From Bubalus kerabau (taxonomy: Eukaryota; Chordata; Mammalia; Artiodactyla; Bovidae), in assembly GCF_029407905.1 (NCBI RefSeq), contig NC_073632.1, positions 57,212,964-57,276,963 on the forward strand: 64,000 bases of DNA. Reading direction: 5' to 3'. The first letter of the stretch is position 1. Each line of letters opens with the position of its first letter. Shown here piece after piece: positions 13,601 to 28,600 of this stretch. Both the position numbers and the translations under genes were made by a program. Below the pieces are notes generated by a model. The model saw nothing but the letters and a program-made list of their open reading frames with translations. It was not told the DNA's origin and did no database searches.

Positions 13601-16600
13601 CATTTTCTAGCAGTTCCATTTATTACACAGATTTTATATGTTATTGTTTTAAAATTATTAACTTTGGTTTCATTAAATTACCATTTTATAAAGTTACATT
13701 AAAATGCTATGTTTAAAAATTTCAGAATATAATCTAAAGAAATACCAGTGTTTATTATAATTCAAATTTATAAATAACTAATTTCTCCCTAAGATAAGTT
13801 TACCAATAAAAAGATTAAAACCACTCCCTGTTCTTATATGAATTTTGAGGTATATATGTTATTAATATGTATAAATCCCAATAAAATATTTGTGCCAAAA
13901 TTATTGCATTTACCATTGTATTTATATTATATATTTATACTAGTTATGCTGCAAATGGGAATCTTTAGAGGAAAAAAATTAATGTTATGATACCCTTTGT
14001 TATTTTGGTGATGACAGTATACAAAATCACAATAAAGAGGGATAAAATCATCAATATTATGTTTTATTTGTGGTACAGTTACATTTAAAACTATCAATAA
14101 TGTTGTCACATTAAATGAAGCCAAGATTTAAAAGAAACAAGAAGAAGAAGAATTAATGAATACCAAAATGTTTTTAATGCTATATAAAATTAAACGGGAA
14201 AAATAATCCAATGCAATAATAGTAAGTAAGGTCAGTTTTGGCAGGTAGCATATCTAATGTACTGTTCTCAAATGAAGCAGGGCTGATTTTTAATTAATTG
14301 GAGAAATGTCATGGCTAATAATTATGCTTACCTTCTTTTAAATACATCATAGTGATGCATTTTAAAAACTTAGCTTTTGACAAAATGGTCCTTGATGCAA
14401 TGTTTATATTCAGCTTTAATGCATTAGTTTAATTTTTGTTATATTTTTGATTTGCAGATTGCTCTGGGAACGGTTACTAATGTGGAAGAAGCAGTGAAGT
14501 GGATAAGCTACACTTATCTTTATGTACGGATGAGAGCAAATCCATTAGTATATGGCATCAGCCACAAGGCTTATCAGGTAAAAAAACTCATTTATTAAAA
14601 AAAGAAAGTCAGGCCTCCTTTTTAGTTCTCTAATCCTTTCATGGTATGAGGATAAATATTTGCTATTTTTGCCTCATCTGAAAAGAGTTAGGTACCTGGA
14701 AGAAAAACAGAGCTTTAATCTTTTTATAGAAAATACTGATGTTCAAGTTGGATTTAGAAAAGCCAGAGGAACCAGATATCAAATTGCTAACATCCACTGG
14801 ATCATCGAAAAAGCAAGAGTTACAGAAAAACATCTACTTCTGCTTTATTAACTACGCCAAAACCTTTGACTGTTTGGATCACAATAAACTGGAAAATTCT
14901 GAAAGAGATGGGAATACCAAACCACCTGACCTGCCTCTTGAGAAATCTGTATGCAGGTCAGGATGCAACAGTTAGAACTGGACATGGAACAGCAGACTGG
15001 TTCCAAATCGGGAGAAGAGTATGTCAAGGCTGTATATTGTCACCCTGTTTATTTAACTTATACTCAGAGTACATCATGAGAAACACTGGGCTGGAAGAAG
15101 CACAAGCTGGAATCAAGATTGCCGGGAGAAATATCAATAACCTCAGATATGCAGATGACACCACCCTTATGGAGGAAAGTGAAGAAGAACTAAAGAGCCT
15201 CTTGATGAAAGTGAAAGAGGAGAGTGAAAAAGTCAGTTTAAACTCAACATTCAGAAAACTAAGCATATGAAATTTGTTCCCACCACTTCATGGCAAATAG
15301 ATGGGAAGACAGTGGAAGTAGTGGCAGACTTAATTTTGGGGGGCTCCAAAATCACTGCAGATGGGGACTGCAGCCATGAAATTAAAAGATGCTTGCTCCT
15401 TGGAAGAAAAGTTATGACTAACCTAGATAGCATTTTGATAAGCAGAGACACTACTTTGCCAACAAAGGTCTGTCTAGTCAAAGCTGTGGTTTTTCTAGTA
15501 GTCATGTATGGATGTGAGAGTTGGACTATAAAGAAAGCTGAGCACTGAAGAACTGATGCTTTTGAACTGTGGTGTTGGAGAGTCCCTTGGACTGTAAGGA
15601 GATCCAACCAGTCCATCCTAAAGGAAATCAGTCCTGAATATTCATTGGAAAGACTGATGCTGAAGTTGAAACTCTAATACTTTGGCCACCTGATGCAAAG
15701 AACTGACTCATTTGAAAAGACCCTTATGCTGGGAAAGATTGAGGCAGGAGGAGAAGGGGACAACAGAAGTTGAGATGGTTGGATGGCATCACCAACTCAG
15801 TGAACATGAGTTTGAGCAGGCTCTGAGAGTTGGTGATAGACAGGGAGGCCTGGCATGCTGCAGCCCATGGGGTCGCAGTCGGAAACGACTGAACAACTGA
15901 ACTGAACTGAACTGAAGGAAAATTAATTTTATCCCCTGTAATTATTTTACTTTCTTTATACCTCTTTTCTACTGATACTAATGATCTTTATGTTGTTAAT
16001 CAATTTAGTATTCAGATGAGTTTCCATTTGATACTACTATTTTGCTATGTTTTTTTTAACTATTTTTTTAATTTAGTTTTTGGAATAAATTAGACATGAG
16101 GAAACTTATAGACTACTTTTAATAATAGGGTGATGTTGTATACAGTATGTTCCTCTTATCAAATCCTTCTAAGTCCTTGTTCCTAAGTTAATAGATAGCA
16201 TTTATGAGTTACTATCTTAACAGTTTGGAGGCTGAATCGGTCCTGATGAGAACATAGACTGAGAATCAAATACATGTGGTTGCAGCTCTTCCTACAAACT
16301 TCACAGCTGTGTGGTCCACATAGCTTACAGATTCTGTGAGATCTTGTCTTTTCTTTAGAACTCTGCTTTATACCCTGTAAATGCTTCCTAATTGCAGATA
16401 AAATCCAGTTATTCTCTAATGAATATACTATTTCACCACCATCATATCGATCTTCACTGGTGTTAAATCAAAATTAGAAGAAAAGTTGAATTTAACTCAG
16501 AATTATAGTCTTCCTCCAGTCATTAATTATGCTGGCTTAGTTTGTATATGTATTCCATGGTGTTATCAAAGCTTCCCTGGTAGCTTAGATGGTTAAGAAT

Positions 16601-19600
16601 CTGCCCGCAATGTGGGAGACCCAGTTTCAATCCCTGGATCGGGAGAATCCCCTGGAGAAAGAAATAGCAGCCCACTCTAGTATTCTTGCCTGGAGAATTC
16701 CATGGACAGAGGAACCTGGTGGGCTTCAGCCCGTGGGGTTACAAAAAGCTGGACATGACTGATCAATTAACATTACGTTAACATTGTAGTTTTCCTCCAT
16801 TTATAAATAATAATGGCTTAGTTTGTGTATACATTCCATGGTGTTATCAAAGCAGATGGCTATCTTTTTTCTTCTTTATTTTTCCTTTTCATATACAGTA
16901 AATGTGACCATGGAGAACTTTTGAAACTCAAGATTTAGGAGGGGGAAATAAAAATAACAGCAACAACTAGTTACGAAGCTGTTCATCTGAAATCACTTTA
17001 TTTGTATATTAAATACTTAGGTTTACTCTTTTACTTAATACCTAAGTATTAAGATATCTAATACTCAGGTATCTTCTTTTACAGCCAGATTGCTATAAGC
17101 TATAAAATGTAGATGTGTTGTAACCTGTAACTTTATACATTTTAAAGAATAAGGCACTAGCTTATTACAGATACAGGCTTTGTGAGACAGGTCAATGGTA
17201 CTATGAAAGTATTCTGAAGGAGTAAATTTAGGAAGACAAAACACAACTTGTTTTTTTTTTTTTTTCCCATGGGCTAAAGCATCTCAAATCTCAACATAAA
17301 CATACCAATTGATTTTTCTTAAAGTACCAGGTTAATATCAGAAGTCATTTTTATATGATTTTCTAGTATAAAAAAGTGACTTTTTTTCCCCCTTCTGAGG
17401 TACATGGTTTTATAGCCTTCACAGTTCAGATAACTAACCTTTTTTCTGACCTACGTGTTTTTATTACTCAATAAGAATTTACAGCTATAAAACTCATGTG
17501 AACTAACACAAATAATTTAATACTTTAATTCTTTTTAGTGGTTTAGTAATATGTGATTAATAACATGGTTTTATAAGATAAACCTGAAACATGTATTATG
17601 TCACTTAGTGAAAATATTTAAGACCTTTTTGGGACTTCCCCAGTTGTCCAATGGTTGAGACTTTGCCTTCCAGCACAGGAGGTAAGGATTTGATCCCAGG
17701 TCTGGGAGCAAAGATTCCACATGCCTCACGGCTGAAAAACCAAAACATTAAAAACAAACAAACAAAGAAAAACCCCACAAGCAATGTAACAAATTCAATA
17801 AAGACTTAAAAAAAAAAAAAACTTTCTGTATTTGCTAATATGACTCTTGATTCCACCTTACTTCCCTACAGTTGATTTTCCTTTGCCTCATTTTTTTCTG
17901 ATTTATTCATTTGTTGTAGCTATATTTGGTGCATGAACAAGTTGATATAAAAATCTGTTAGAACAAACAGTAGGAGTATTAACTCATAAATTGATTTCTG
18001 AAGTATTTTATACTTCCCCTCACCCCCTTTAGAAGGTCATACTTCACTTTATTGCTTGTGGCCAGACTGCAATCTTCAGGACTTGGTGTGTGTACCTGTA
18101 TGTGTGTCTATATACATATATTTACACACATGTATCTTAGTAACAAGAACATTTATTAATATCTAGTGTTAATGTCCTTTCTGCTTAGAAAAATACTGCA
18201 AAGTGGTTTTCCCACCACAGTTATGAAAATTGTTAGAACACTAAAACCATGCTTTTTAAAAGATAACTTTTCATTTATTTTTATATACCCTTATTTCAGC
18301 AGAGGAAAGCATTCTCACTATCATTTCTTAAAACAGCTGATAAAGCAGGACTATGATTTGGTATTTTACAATTCTTATTTATTTTAGTGTGGGAGGGAGA
18401 AAACAATGATTTTTTTCATGTATCTAATTTCTAATCCTGATTAATCTTAAAGATTATAAGACTATACAGAAATTTTAGATTCTAAAATTTACTATCTGAA
18501 AACAATATACAGATTGATAATTTTCATTAATTTTAAAAGCTTTCTTTATGTATGAAATAAAATATTTTCTAATTGTTCTAACTTTTAAAAAATGTATTCT
18601 TTTAACATTGTAATAAAAATTTATGCTAAAGCATCAATAGAAACATTTAATTTCCATAAATAGATATACCTTTGCAAATGATGACTGTCTGAACAATTAG
18701 TCAAGTGTTTTTTTGGTTTTTTTTTTTCCTATAGATTGACCCAACATTAGCAAAGCACCGAGAACAGTTGGTCATTGAAGTTGGACGGAAACTAGACAAA
18801 GCTCGGATGATTCGTTTTGAGGAGCGAACTGGATATTTCTCCTCAACTGATTTGGGTAGAACTGCTAGCCACTACTATATTAAATACAACACTATTGAGG
18901 TATTATACTGAGTGGAACAAATAGAATAATATGTCTGTTTTTAAATGTATATACTTTCTGGACTTCAGAATATAATATTACTATGGAAAAATAAAAGCTA
19001 CTAATGGAACAAAATTCATTTAACTTTTAGGAATTCAACAACATGCACTCAGTAAAGATAAGAAAAAAAAATAAGACTTTAAATATTCAGGACCTTCTTG
19101 CCATCCTGTTCTATGAGTATGTCCCAAGCTGTAGATGAACCCAAGCCTAAAACCACTGAGCACATTAAACCTGGGGAATGAATGCCTGAATGATTTAAAG
19201 TGGGGACTGTTGGCTTATTGATGTCCATGAATAAGAAGTTGAAAAGTTAATTACAAATTATTGAGAAACACTGACCAAGAAGGACTATAAAAACTAATAA
19301 AAATATTAGGGCACTCAGCTGTACTATTTGGACAGTTTAAGAGATTACTCAAAGGTAATTTGTACTACACAGTGGTATCCTTGCCTGTTGCCTTTTAATG
19401 TATCTTATGTAAGGTAGAGTACCACCATAATATCTACATTTTAAATACTACATACTTGTCTTCATGTGTATTTATATACCTATGTATGTACCTTCATTGG
19501 AGAGGGAAATGGCAATCCACTTCAGTATTCTTGCCTAGAGAATCCCATGACAGAGGAGCCTGGTGGGCTACATATAGTCCATGGGGTCTTAGAGTCAGAC

Positions 19601-22600
19601 ACGACTGAGCGATTAACACGCACATACACACGTACCTTCATGTATTACTACATGGTAAAACTTAACAGTGATTACCTGTGAAGAGAGGATTTAAATTTGA
19701 ATGGAGGAAGGTAGATCAAGGTGAAATTTTACTCATTACTCTTTTTATAGAGAGAAAGTTTGAATTTTCTATGTTCACTTTTATTTTTGTTCTTAAAATT
19801 GTTTCTTAAATGAAAAAGTAATAGAAATCACTAAGATGAGATTTCTTCAAGAATATGAACACCAAAGCCTGTATAAAAGTTGTGTACGTGTTAAATGTTT
19901 TGTACTTATTTAACATCTGCTTATGCATATAACATGTTTCAGAAAACATTTTCATGTGCTTAATAGCTTTTCCTCTCTTGCCACATTCATATCTCCTGTT
20001 TCTATAGCACTTTGTGTGTGTGTGTGTGCGCGCGCTCAATCATTCAGTCATGTCTGATTCTTTGTGACCCGGTGGACTGTAGCCCACCAGGCTCCCCTGT
20101 CCATTGGATTTTCCGTGTGAGAATACTGGAGTGGATTGCATCCCCTTCTCCAGGGGATCTTCCCAGCCTAGGAATTGAGGAGCATCTCCTGCAGCTCCTG
20201 CATTGGCAGGTGGATTCATTACCATTGCATCACCTGGGAAGTCCCATATATCACTTTGAAAGTGTGAGTCACTCAGTCATGTCCGACTTTATGTGGTTCC
20301 ATGGACTGTAGCCTTCCAGACTCTTCTGTCCATGGGGTTTTCCAGGCAAGAATGCTGGAGTTGTTTGCCATTCCCTTCTACAGGGGATCTTCCCAATGCA
20401 GAAATCGAACCCGAGTCTCCTACATTCCGGGCAGATTCTTTATTATCTGAGCCACCAGGGAAGCCCCATATAGCACTTTAGGTTTCTTCAACGTCTTTTA
20501 ACATATATTATCTCACAACTGTGATCTCTTAGTTCCTCAACCCACAACATTTCCCCCAGCTCTCTACAGCTTGCATCACCTACTCATGTCCACTTGTTTG
20601 TCCAATAAGTTTCCTTTCTCATTTGTCCACCTGGTAGTGTGTTGCTGGCAAACTACATCTTAAGCCTGTTTGCAGCTCACTTTCAGGAACTCTAGCCTTT
20701 TTTCAACTGTATTTTTATTCTGATCTTTTTCTTTGTGATTTTCTGAATTTCTGTATGCCCTTAGTAACAATATTACAATATCTTTGCCAGAATCTTCAGG
20801 TTACATATTTTTAGTTATCCCTCCATCAATTTTATGTGATACACAATCAGCTTAAAGTCAGAGAATGGTATAGATTTCCATATGCCCATGCTGAAAATGA
20901 GCCAAAACCAGAATGCTGTGCTGAACATTGTTTTAGATATCTAATGTAGGCCTCATTAACTGATTTTATTGATTTTTTTTTCTTCTTCTAAAGATCTTCT
21001 CTAGCTAAATATTCTTTTTAGCCTTTGGTGACTTTATTAATTGTTTAATGATTTGGAGCAGTGTGCTACAAACATTGTAACTCTGCATATTCTAGGGCTC
21101 AGATGTCCTTTTAGAATGTGTGATTTATAGTCAGGTTTTGAATTTAAAATATTTTACTAGGCCTTCTATTTTAATCAAATGTAACACTTACTTTGGCAGA
21201 CCTTCAATGAACTCTTTGATGCTCACAAAACAGAAAGTGATATTTTTGCTATAGTCTCCAAAGCTGAAGAATTTGATCAAATCAAGGTAAGATTGCTTGA
21301 AGCTTGAATTAAATGCATATGTCATATATGTGTTTATTCATTTATAAACATTTACAATAAATTGTTATTCCTGATACAATATAAACTATATGACACTTCA
21401 CATTTTGAGTACCAGCCATGTTGTTCCATTTATCAACAATGTCCAGTATTATAGATTTTGATAGTATTTCATACCTGACACCATTCTTTGCTCTCTACTG
21501 CAAATCAAATACAATTTAAGTAGGTTTTACGGTAATGAAACTATCATAGAATTTAGTGTGTAGATTTTGGTTTATTTGCAATGTAAGGTTCACTGAAGAA
21601 AATATAAAGGACATGCATGATTCAGACTTAGATATGAATATTTCTGTACTCATATTGTAATTTAATCTTATTAACAGTGAAAACTTTAATGCTTTGAATC
21701 ATAGTACTTCACAGTTTTAAGCTATGAATGTGTTATACCATATAAAAATATATGACTGTAATGAATGCATTTGAAGATAATTCAAGTTTGCTGTAATCCA
21801 TTTGGGCAGAGGTTTTACTCTGGTCAAATAAAAAATGAAATCTCATCAATATAAGGATGGTGAGGTCAGAAGATTTAATTTTTGTGGTGTATCAAATTTT
21901 TATATGTCAATGGCAATTTTAATATTGGTGATGAATAATAAAATGTAGTTGTATCAGTCTCAAGGTAGTTTTTCATTGTATTTTATTAGTAGCCTATGAA
22001 AAAATTGTTTCTATTTTAATATACAAAAGAAAAATGTTGAGTAATGACATGGAAACTTTTAGAACACATGTAGTATGGTTTAATTTCAGTGTAAACATTT
22101 TAAATAAGTCAGCCCAGATAATTCTATAAAATCATAATTCTTCCAGGTCAGAGAAGAGGAAATAGAGGAGTTAGATACCTTACTAAGCAATTTCTGTGAA
22201 CTCTCAGCTCCTGGAGGTGTAGAGAACAGTTATGGGAAAATAAACATCCTACTTCAAACTTACATCAGCCGAGGGGAGGTGGACAGTTTCTCCCTCATAT
22301 CAGATTCTGCATATGTTGCACAGGTAAAAATATTGCTCCCTTTCTGTTTTCTCTTCCTTGATTACTTTTAGAGATTCAAGGAATTAATTCATGCTATAAT
22401 GTATTGGTTCATGATTGACATGCTGTCAAATCAGCATTTTATCTTAGAACTGGTTCTGTTTAATTTGTATGTCTTTTGTTTCATTTTATGCTATTAGATC
22501 AGGAACAGAGGTCAGATTTGGTTGTCATTTTGGCTTTTTTTTATGTTGCTTTTGTTTACATTTTAGCATGTAAAAATATCAGTATCTGATTTTTTTTCTG

Positions 22601-25600
22601 TTTTAAATAGTCAAGTTCATTTCTGTTACTTAGAGCAATAGTACAAAAATATTTCAAGCAAAAAGAAAACATTATGGAAACTTTGTAGCTTTTCTCAAAA
22701 GTTAGAAATGTAAACAATTGTTTTAACCATTAGACAGAGTTTAATAAATGTACCTCATATCATATATTCAGTATGATATATCTTTTATTTTTAAAAAGTG
22801 ATCTTCCCTACTAAGCTGATTCTTATAAATTGAGGGCTGAAAGAAAATTAATCCACTGGGACAACCCAGAGGGATGGTATGGGGAGGGAGGAGGGTGGAG
22901 GGTTCAGGATGGGGAACACATGTATACCTGTGGCAGATTCATTTTGATATTTGGCAAAACTAATACAATTATGTAAAGTTTAAAAATAAAATAAAATTTA
23001 AAAAAAAAGAAAATTAATCCATAAATTGCAGCTCATTAAATATTTAGTTTTTAGAATTATCATAGTATAAAATGTTGTAATATTTATGTTTTTATATTCA
23101 AGAACTCATACAATATATAAAGTAGATTTGTGTGTGTGTGTGGTATATACCTTTCAGATGAGAGGTTTTCCTTCTAGGGAGAAATATTTTTTATCAAAAA
23201 TACTTTTTTCCATTATTTTTATTGAGTAATGCCTCTTGTAGGTTAAGTAGAATAAAATGTTAATCATCCTTTAAATATAAAAACTATTGCATTATGTGGT
23301 TTCTTTTTGTAATTTTGTTCAAAGACTTAATATAGAAAAAGTGTGTTTGTGTTAAATGAATTACTGTTAATAACTATGTATACACCAGAGTACTTTGAAA
23401 CAACTGTAAACATGAAATATTTACAAACATAAACCAAGATACATTAGCAAACAGTTTGAATGAAATGCAGTAATTTAATCAAAGTAACCAAGAAACTAGA
23501 TGATGACTTCAAATATAAAGTAAATATGGATGTGGTGAAAACATCTTTTTTTTCATTTTGCAACTCATATGTTTCTGCCATGGAAAAATATATGTATTCT
23601 CAAAAGCCTAAAGCTGTAGAAGGAACCATTGTTTTTAAAGTCTTTTGTTTTACCTGTTTTTCTGAAAGATAATATATTGTCATTTTATATAATCTAATGG
23701 TTTTGTATTGAAATAGTTAATGATTTAATGAAAAGGCAAAGTTTTACTGCATTCTGGATGGATAATCTGACCACATTTCTGCTTGATTCAAGATTATGAA
23801 GATATTATCAGAGACTGATTTACAAATTGCTTTACAATATAAAACTCATGGTCTCCTCATGATTGGTACCCAGAAAGTCAGTCTCAGAAGGTTGAGGATG
23901 TATCTCAAGGCATCCCTGGTTCTTCTTAAATAGCTCCTGTTGGTTTATCATTCTTGACTGTGTTAAATAAATTTTGTTGAGTTTGGGGGTTTTTTATTTG
24001 TTTGTTTGAAGTTTAAGCCATTACTAGTTCCACAAGCACTGTCAGATCTGTAAAATGGTACTTCCTTCTGTACTCCTGAAACTTTCTCTCAGCCCTTAAA
24101 ATAAATCCTTAGTTTTTTTTATTCTATGGTGTTATAAAGGAGCCTGTATCTTCTGCATGTTAGAGATTTTGATCATTGTTCCCACCCAATTTGTATCATT
24201 CCAGATTAAAATGTCCTGTTTGTATTATATCACACAGAATTTCTCTTTCCATTTCTTTTAGGTTTTAGGGAACAACCACAGGCTCTGAAATATTAAAACA
24301 CATTTTCAAACACAGTTGAAAAAATTAGGCTGACAGTTTTTAGAAGAGCATCTATAGGAATACTTACTTGATAGCTATAATAATAAAAATGTTCAATTTA
24401 TTTATCATTTTAATGCCTAATGAGAGCCATCCTATCATTTTTGAACCATATTAGAGATAGCCTCACATACTTCTAAATACCATTTTTTAAATTTCTAATA
24501 CTGAAACAAATAGTCGAATTTATCAAAAGATGAATAATACTTTTATATAAAATGTAAAACCAAAGCCCTTAACTCTTATGATTATTTTTCACCTCATAAT
24601 TTCAAGCCATATCATGTTTGCCTTTTTTCTATTTAAAATCTCATTATTTTTAATCTGTTTTTATGATTTTGACCAAATTTAACATTCCTCATTTTCAAAT
24701 TCACATTATTAGATATTATAGATGTCTCTTAAGTCATGATTTTTAAAATAATCTTCCGTAAAACGATCTGAAAAGTTAATAATAGAAGGAAGCAAAACAA
24801 ATGAAAACTAATTATGTGAAAAAGGGCCTCAATCATTGTGTCTTTCTATATGTCTGTGAATGAAGTTTTCCTCAGATCACTGAATTTAGAATCTTGGTGT
24901 TAACTTTGTTAATGTTTAGATCTAGCTTTCAGAAGATACTCTGACACCAACTTTCCAAATTATTAAAGTCACTAAACTTTAGTATCTTCATCTATAAAAT
25001 CATAATATCAAGACCAAATGCATTTGTCATAAAAATTAAATGAGATAATATATATAAAGCAATGAGCACATTGTCTGGTTTGTAAGGAAGCCATTAAAAT
25101 GGGTAGTTGCACTCATCAACATTTTTTGTTATTCTTTTCTCACTAATTTTTCTCTGACTGGATCCCAAGTCTTCTACATTTCTCCAAACAGCTTTATAAA
25201 TTTGATCATTACACTGTATACCCAAGGACATCCACTGCTGTCTCTTAGGTTCTAAATGGTTTCAATAACCTCCTAAATATTTTACATGCCTTTTGTCTCA
25301 TCTGCTTCATTCCTGTTTAAGGAGATGTAATGTGGAACTTCCTAAGAACTTGGAAATAAAGCTATTCTTGGAGAATTAACCAGAATAGCATCCACATAAA
25401 AGGATCAATTATTCTTGTGTAAAAGTAATAAAGATAATTAGAGGTATATGAGGATAGATGTTGCCCACAATTAAAGGATGCAGTTTGACATACTTTTTAA
25501 ACTGAGTCTGAATAATAATTTCATTGATAAATTAAAAATGACATTGGACCTAACCATTAATCCCCCTTTTCATTCTTCAGAATGCAGCTAGAATTGTCCG

Positions 25601-28600
25601 TGCTCTTTTTGAAATTGCTTTGAGGAAACGCTGGCCTGCCATGACCTACAGGCTCCTGAATCTTAGTAAAGTCATTGACAAGAGGCTTTGGGGTTGGACT
25701 AGCCCTTTGAGACAATTTTCAGTCTTACCACCACACATTCTAACAAGATTAGAAGAAAAAAATCTTACTGTGGATAAGCTGAAAGATATGAGGAAAGATG
25801 AAATAGGTAAGAAGGAAGCAAAAATGTTTTAATGTAACTGTTACATGCAATTAAAATATTTTGCTTAATGTTACAAAAAGCACTATGAATTTTCATTTTA
25901 CTACAGATAAACTTTTACCATTTTATTTGTTTTTTTAATTGATCTAAACTCAAGCAAAATTTAAACTTCTGAAAAATCTTTAAATTTCATGTAGTTACTC
26001 AATGAAATTATTAGTTAAAATGGAGTTTAGGTTGTCATACCCTTGATTATTTTACAGATACAATCTTAGCTACAAATAATGAGAATTAGTTAATGACATT
26101 TATTCTCAAATTATTTCTCAATATTTAAGTCATTTCATTGCCTTTTGTTATGTGTATCAACAGTATTTCAACAAAAAAAGTATGTCAGCAATACACTGTA
26201 CAATTCTTCAGATTCTAAATGAGCCTCATCATTATATATGTATAGATCTTTAAATACTGTTGGTATCAGTATGTAAATAGTATTTGGTCTTCTATGCTTT
26301 TCACATAATTCTGAAAAATTATCCCTGCATATCTTGCCATGTGCCTTAACATTCTGTTGAACAAACATGGATTAGGTTATGTTTCAGATTCTGAATAGAA
26401 TAAGCTTTACGCATGAAGGGAGGCAGGCTGAGGAGAAGAGGGGTTTGGCAGAAGGTCCATAGATACGAGGAGTGGCTGGGATAGTTATTACCCCTGTGTA
26501 ATAAGAATACTTCTAAGATGGAATGAAAAAAGGGAGGTATCAATAAAAATAGAAATTGAAAATATGAACTAGAAAGTTGGGATTACTTGCATTTTCTAAT
26601 GTAAATATTTTATTAAATAAGAGGACTCACCTTAGTTTCAAACTTTAGTGTACATAAAACATTTGGTTTACTTATAAATGTGCTTTAAAAAAATTATATT
26701 ATGAACCACCAGGACACATAAGAAATACTGATCCTATAAAAAATATAACTATTTCCACTTAGTCGCTTGAATTAGAGTAGGAAAATGTTTCTAGTTAGTC
26801 ACGTCTGTTTGTGAGCCCCCCAACGCCACCCTGATGCTTTCCTGCATATCTATATTTCAGGATCTCAACATTTATGAAAATATGTATATATAAGTGGTTA
26901 ATTTTGTGCTAGATTGGCCATATTTTATATTTTATCTGTGTTTCCTATAATGTGTCTTAAACTGACTAGGAGAAAAGTAGAACTGTTTGTAGTAGTTTAA
27001 AAACTATCAAGTTTCAGTAATTTTAAGAACCCTATTAATAGCTGAAAAAAGAAAAAGTCCTGATACTGGTTTTCAGAGCTATGAATTGCTAATTCAAGTT
27101 AACTATTAAAAAATATTCAAACATGCCAGGTCAAGAATGTCAACCGTTCTACATAGCAAATCATAAAACAAGCAATAAAATCACCTTCTCTGAAATCCCA
27201 TTTACAAGTCAGATTTTATTGCTTCTTTCCTGTCTGGACACATTTCTTCTAAGTGGTGTTTTCTCTGCAGGTCACATTCTGCATCATGTGAATATTGGGC
27301 TCAAGGTCAAACAATGTGTTCATCAGATTCCTTCTGTAACGATGGAAGCATCCATTCAGCCCATCACACGGACTGTCCTCCGAGTGACGCTTAGCATCTC
27401 TCCTGATTTCTCTTGGAATGATCAGGTAGACATGGAAAACACCTAAATCTACCTACATTAAGGAAATATGTCTGTACTCCAGGTTCAACTATACCTCCCT
27501 ACATCTGTCCTCAAGGCATATAGAAAATCCTTTAAAAAGAATATGCATTGAAGAATCATTTAAAACATTGTAATAGTATTTACTCTCATCCTCAAGGTAA
27601 GCATGTGGTATAATAGATGAATAATATGTCAACCAATGAGACTCCATCAGAGAATTATAGGAAACCTAAAATTTCACATGAAACAATGGTATAGTGGTTT
27701 CAACTCCATAGTGACTTTGCTTAATTCTATCCTCTTTCATTTTTTTTTCTAGCTCTATGTACTCTGTCATTTTAACATACTTAAAATTCAAGATTCTTCA
27801 TGCTAAAAGAGCCCTTTTAAAATCCTGATGTTTCTCAAACTATCATTCTCTTCTTCACTGTTAGACTTGTAGAAGGAGTAATCTACATTTACCTCCTGGT
27901 CGTCTGATTCCCACTGAGACAACTACTTCAGTGATCACCAAAGACTGACTGATTGCCATAATAAATAGCCTTTCCTTCCATGAACATTAAGTGCTATACA
28001 TTGTCCTTGCAAATGTCCTTCTTTGGCTTCCATCCCTTTCCTATTTCTGTTTTTACCCCTACTTCTGTTCTTTCTTCTAAAACTTAGCTGTTACTTTGTG
28101 TGTATGTGTGTGTATATATACACACACATACGCATGTTGAAAATCCACTCTGGATCCTCTTATTCAGTCAGTAATTCTTTGTGTATTAGCTGCTCAGTCA
28201 TGTCCTACTCTTTGCAACACCATAGACTGTAGCCTGCCAGGCTCCTCTGTCCGTGGAATTCTCCAGGCAAGAATACTGGAGTGGATTGCTATTTCATTCT
28301 CCAGGGGATCTTCCTGACCCAGGGATTGAACCTGGGTCTCCTGCATTGCAAGCAGATTCTTTTACCACTGAGCCACCAGGGAAACCCTCAATAACTTTAA
28401 GGTCTATCTTTGCACCAGTTACTATACAAAGAGTGCAGTAGAAAAGAGATTGTAGGTACAGACAAGCAAGTGTCAGTCCTTTCAAGAGGCCAGTGGGGAA
28501 TGAAAATCAGTAAATGTAGTATAGCAGTGCCTACTTTATAAGGTTCTAGTTAAGTGTAAGTAAATATTGTCTGCATATTTACTATATTTGTCATAATGTC

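Noticed and set aside
27123..27446. 107-aa ORF as an independent gene
   Set aside because: It is an ASCC3 exon (27271-27425) extended into intron on both sides.
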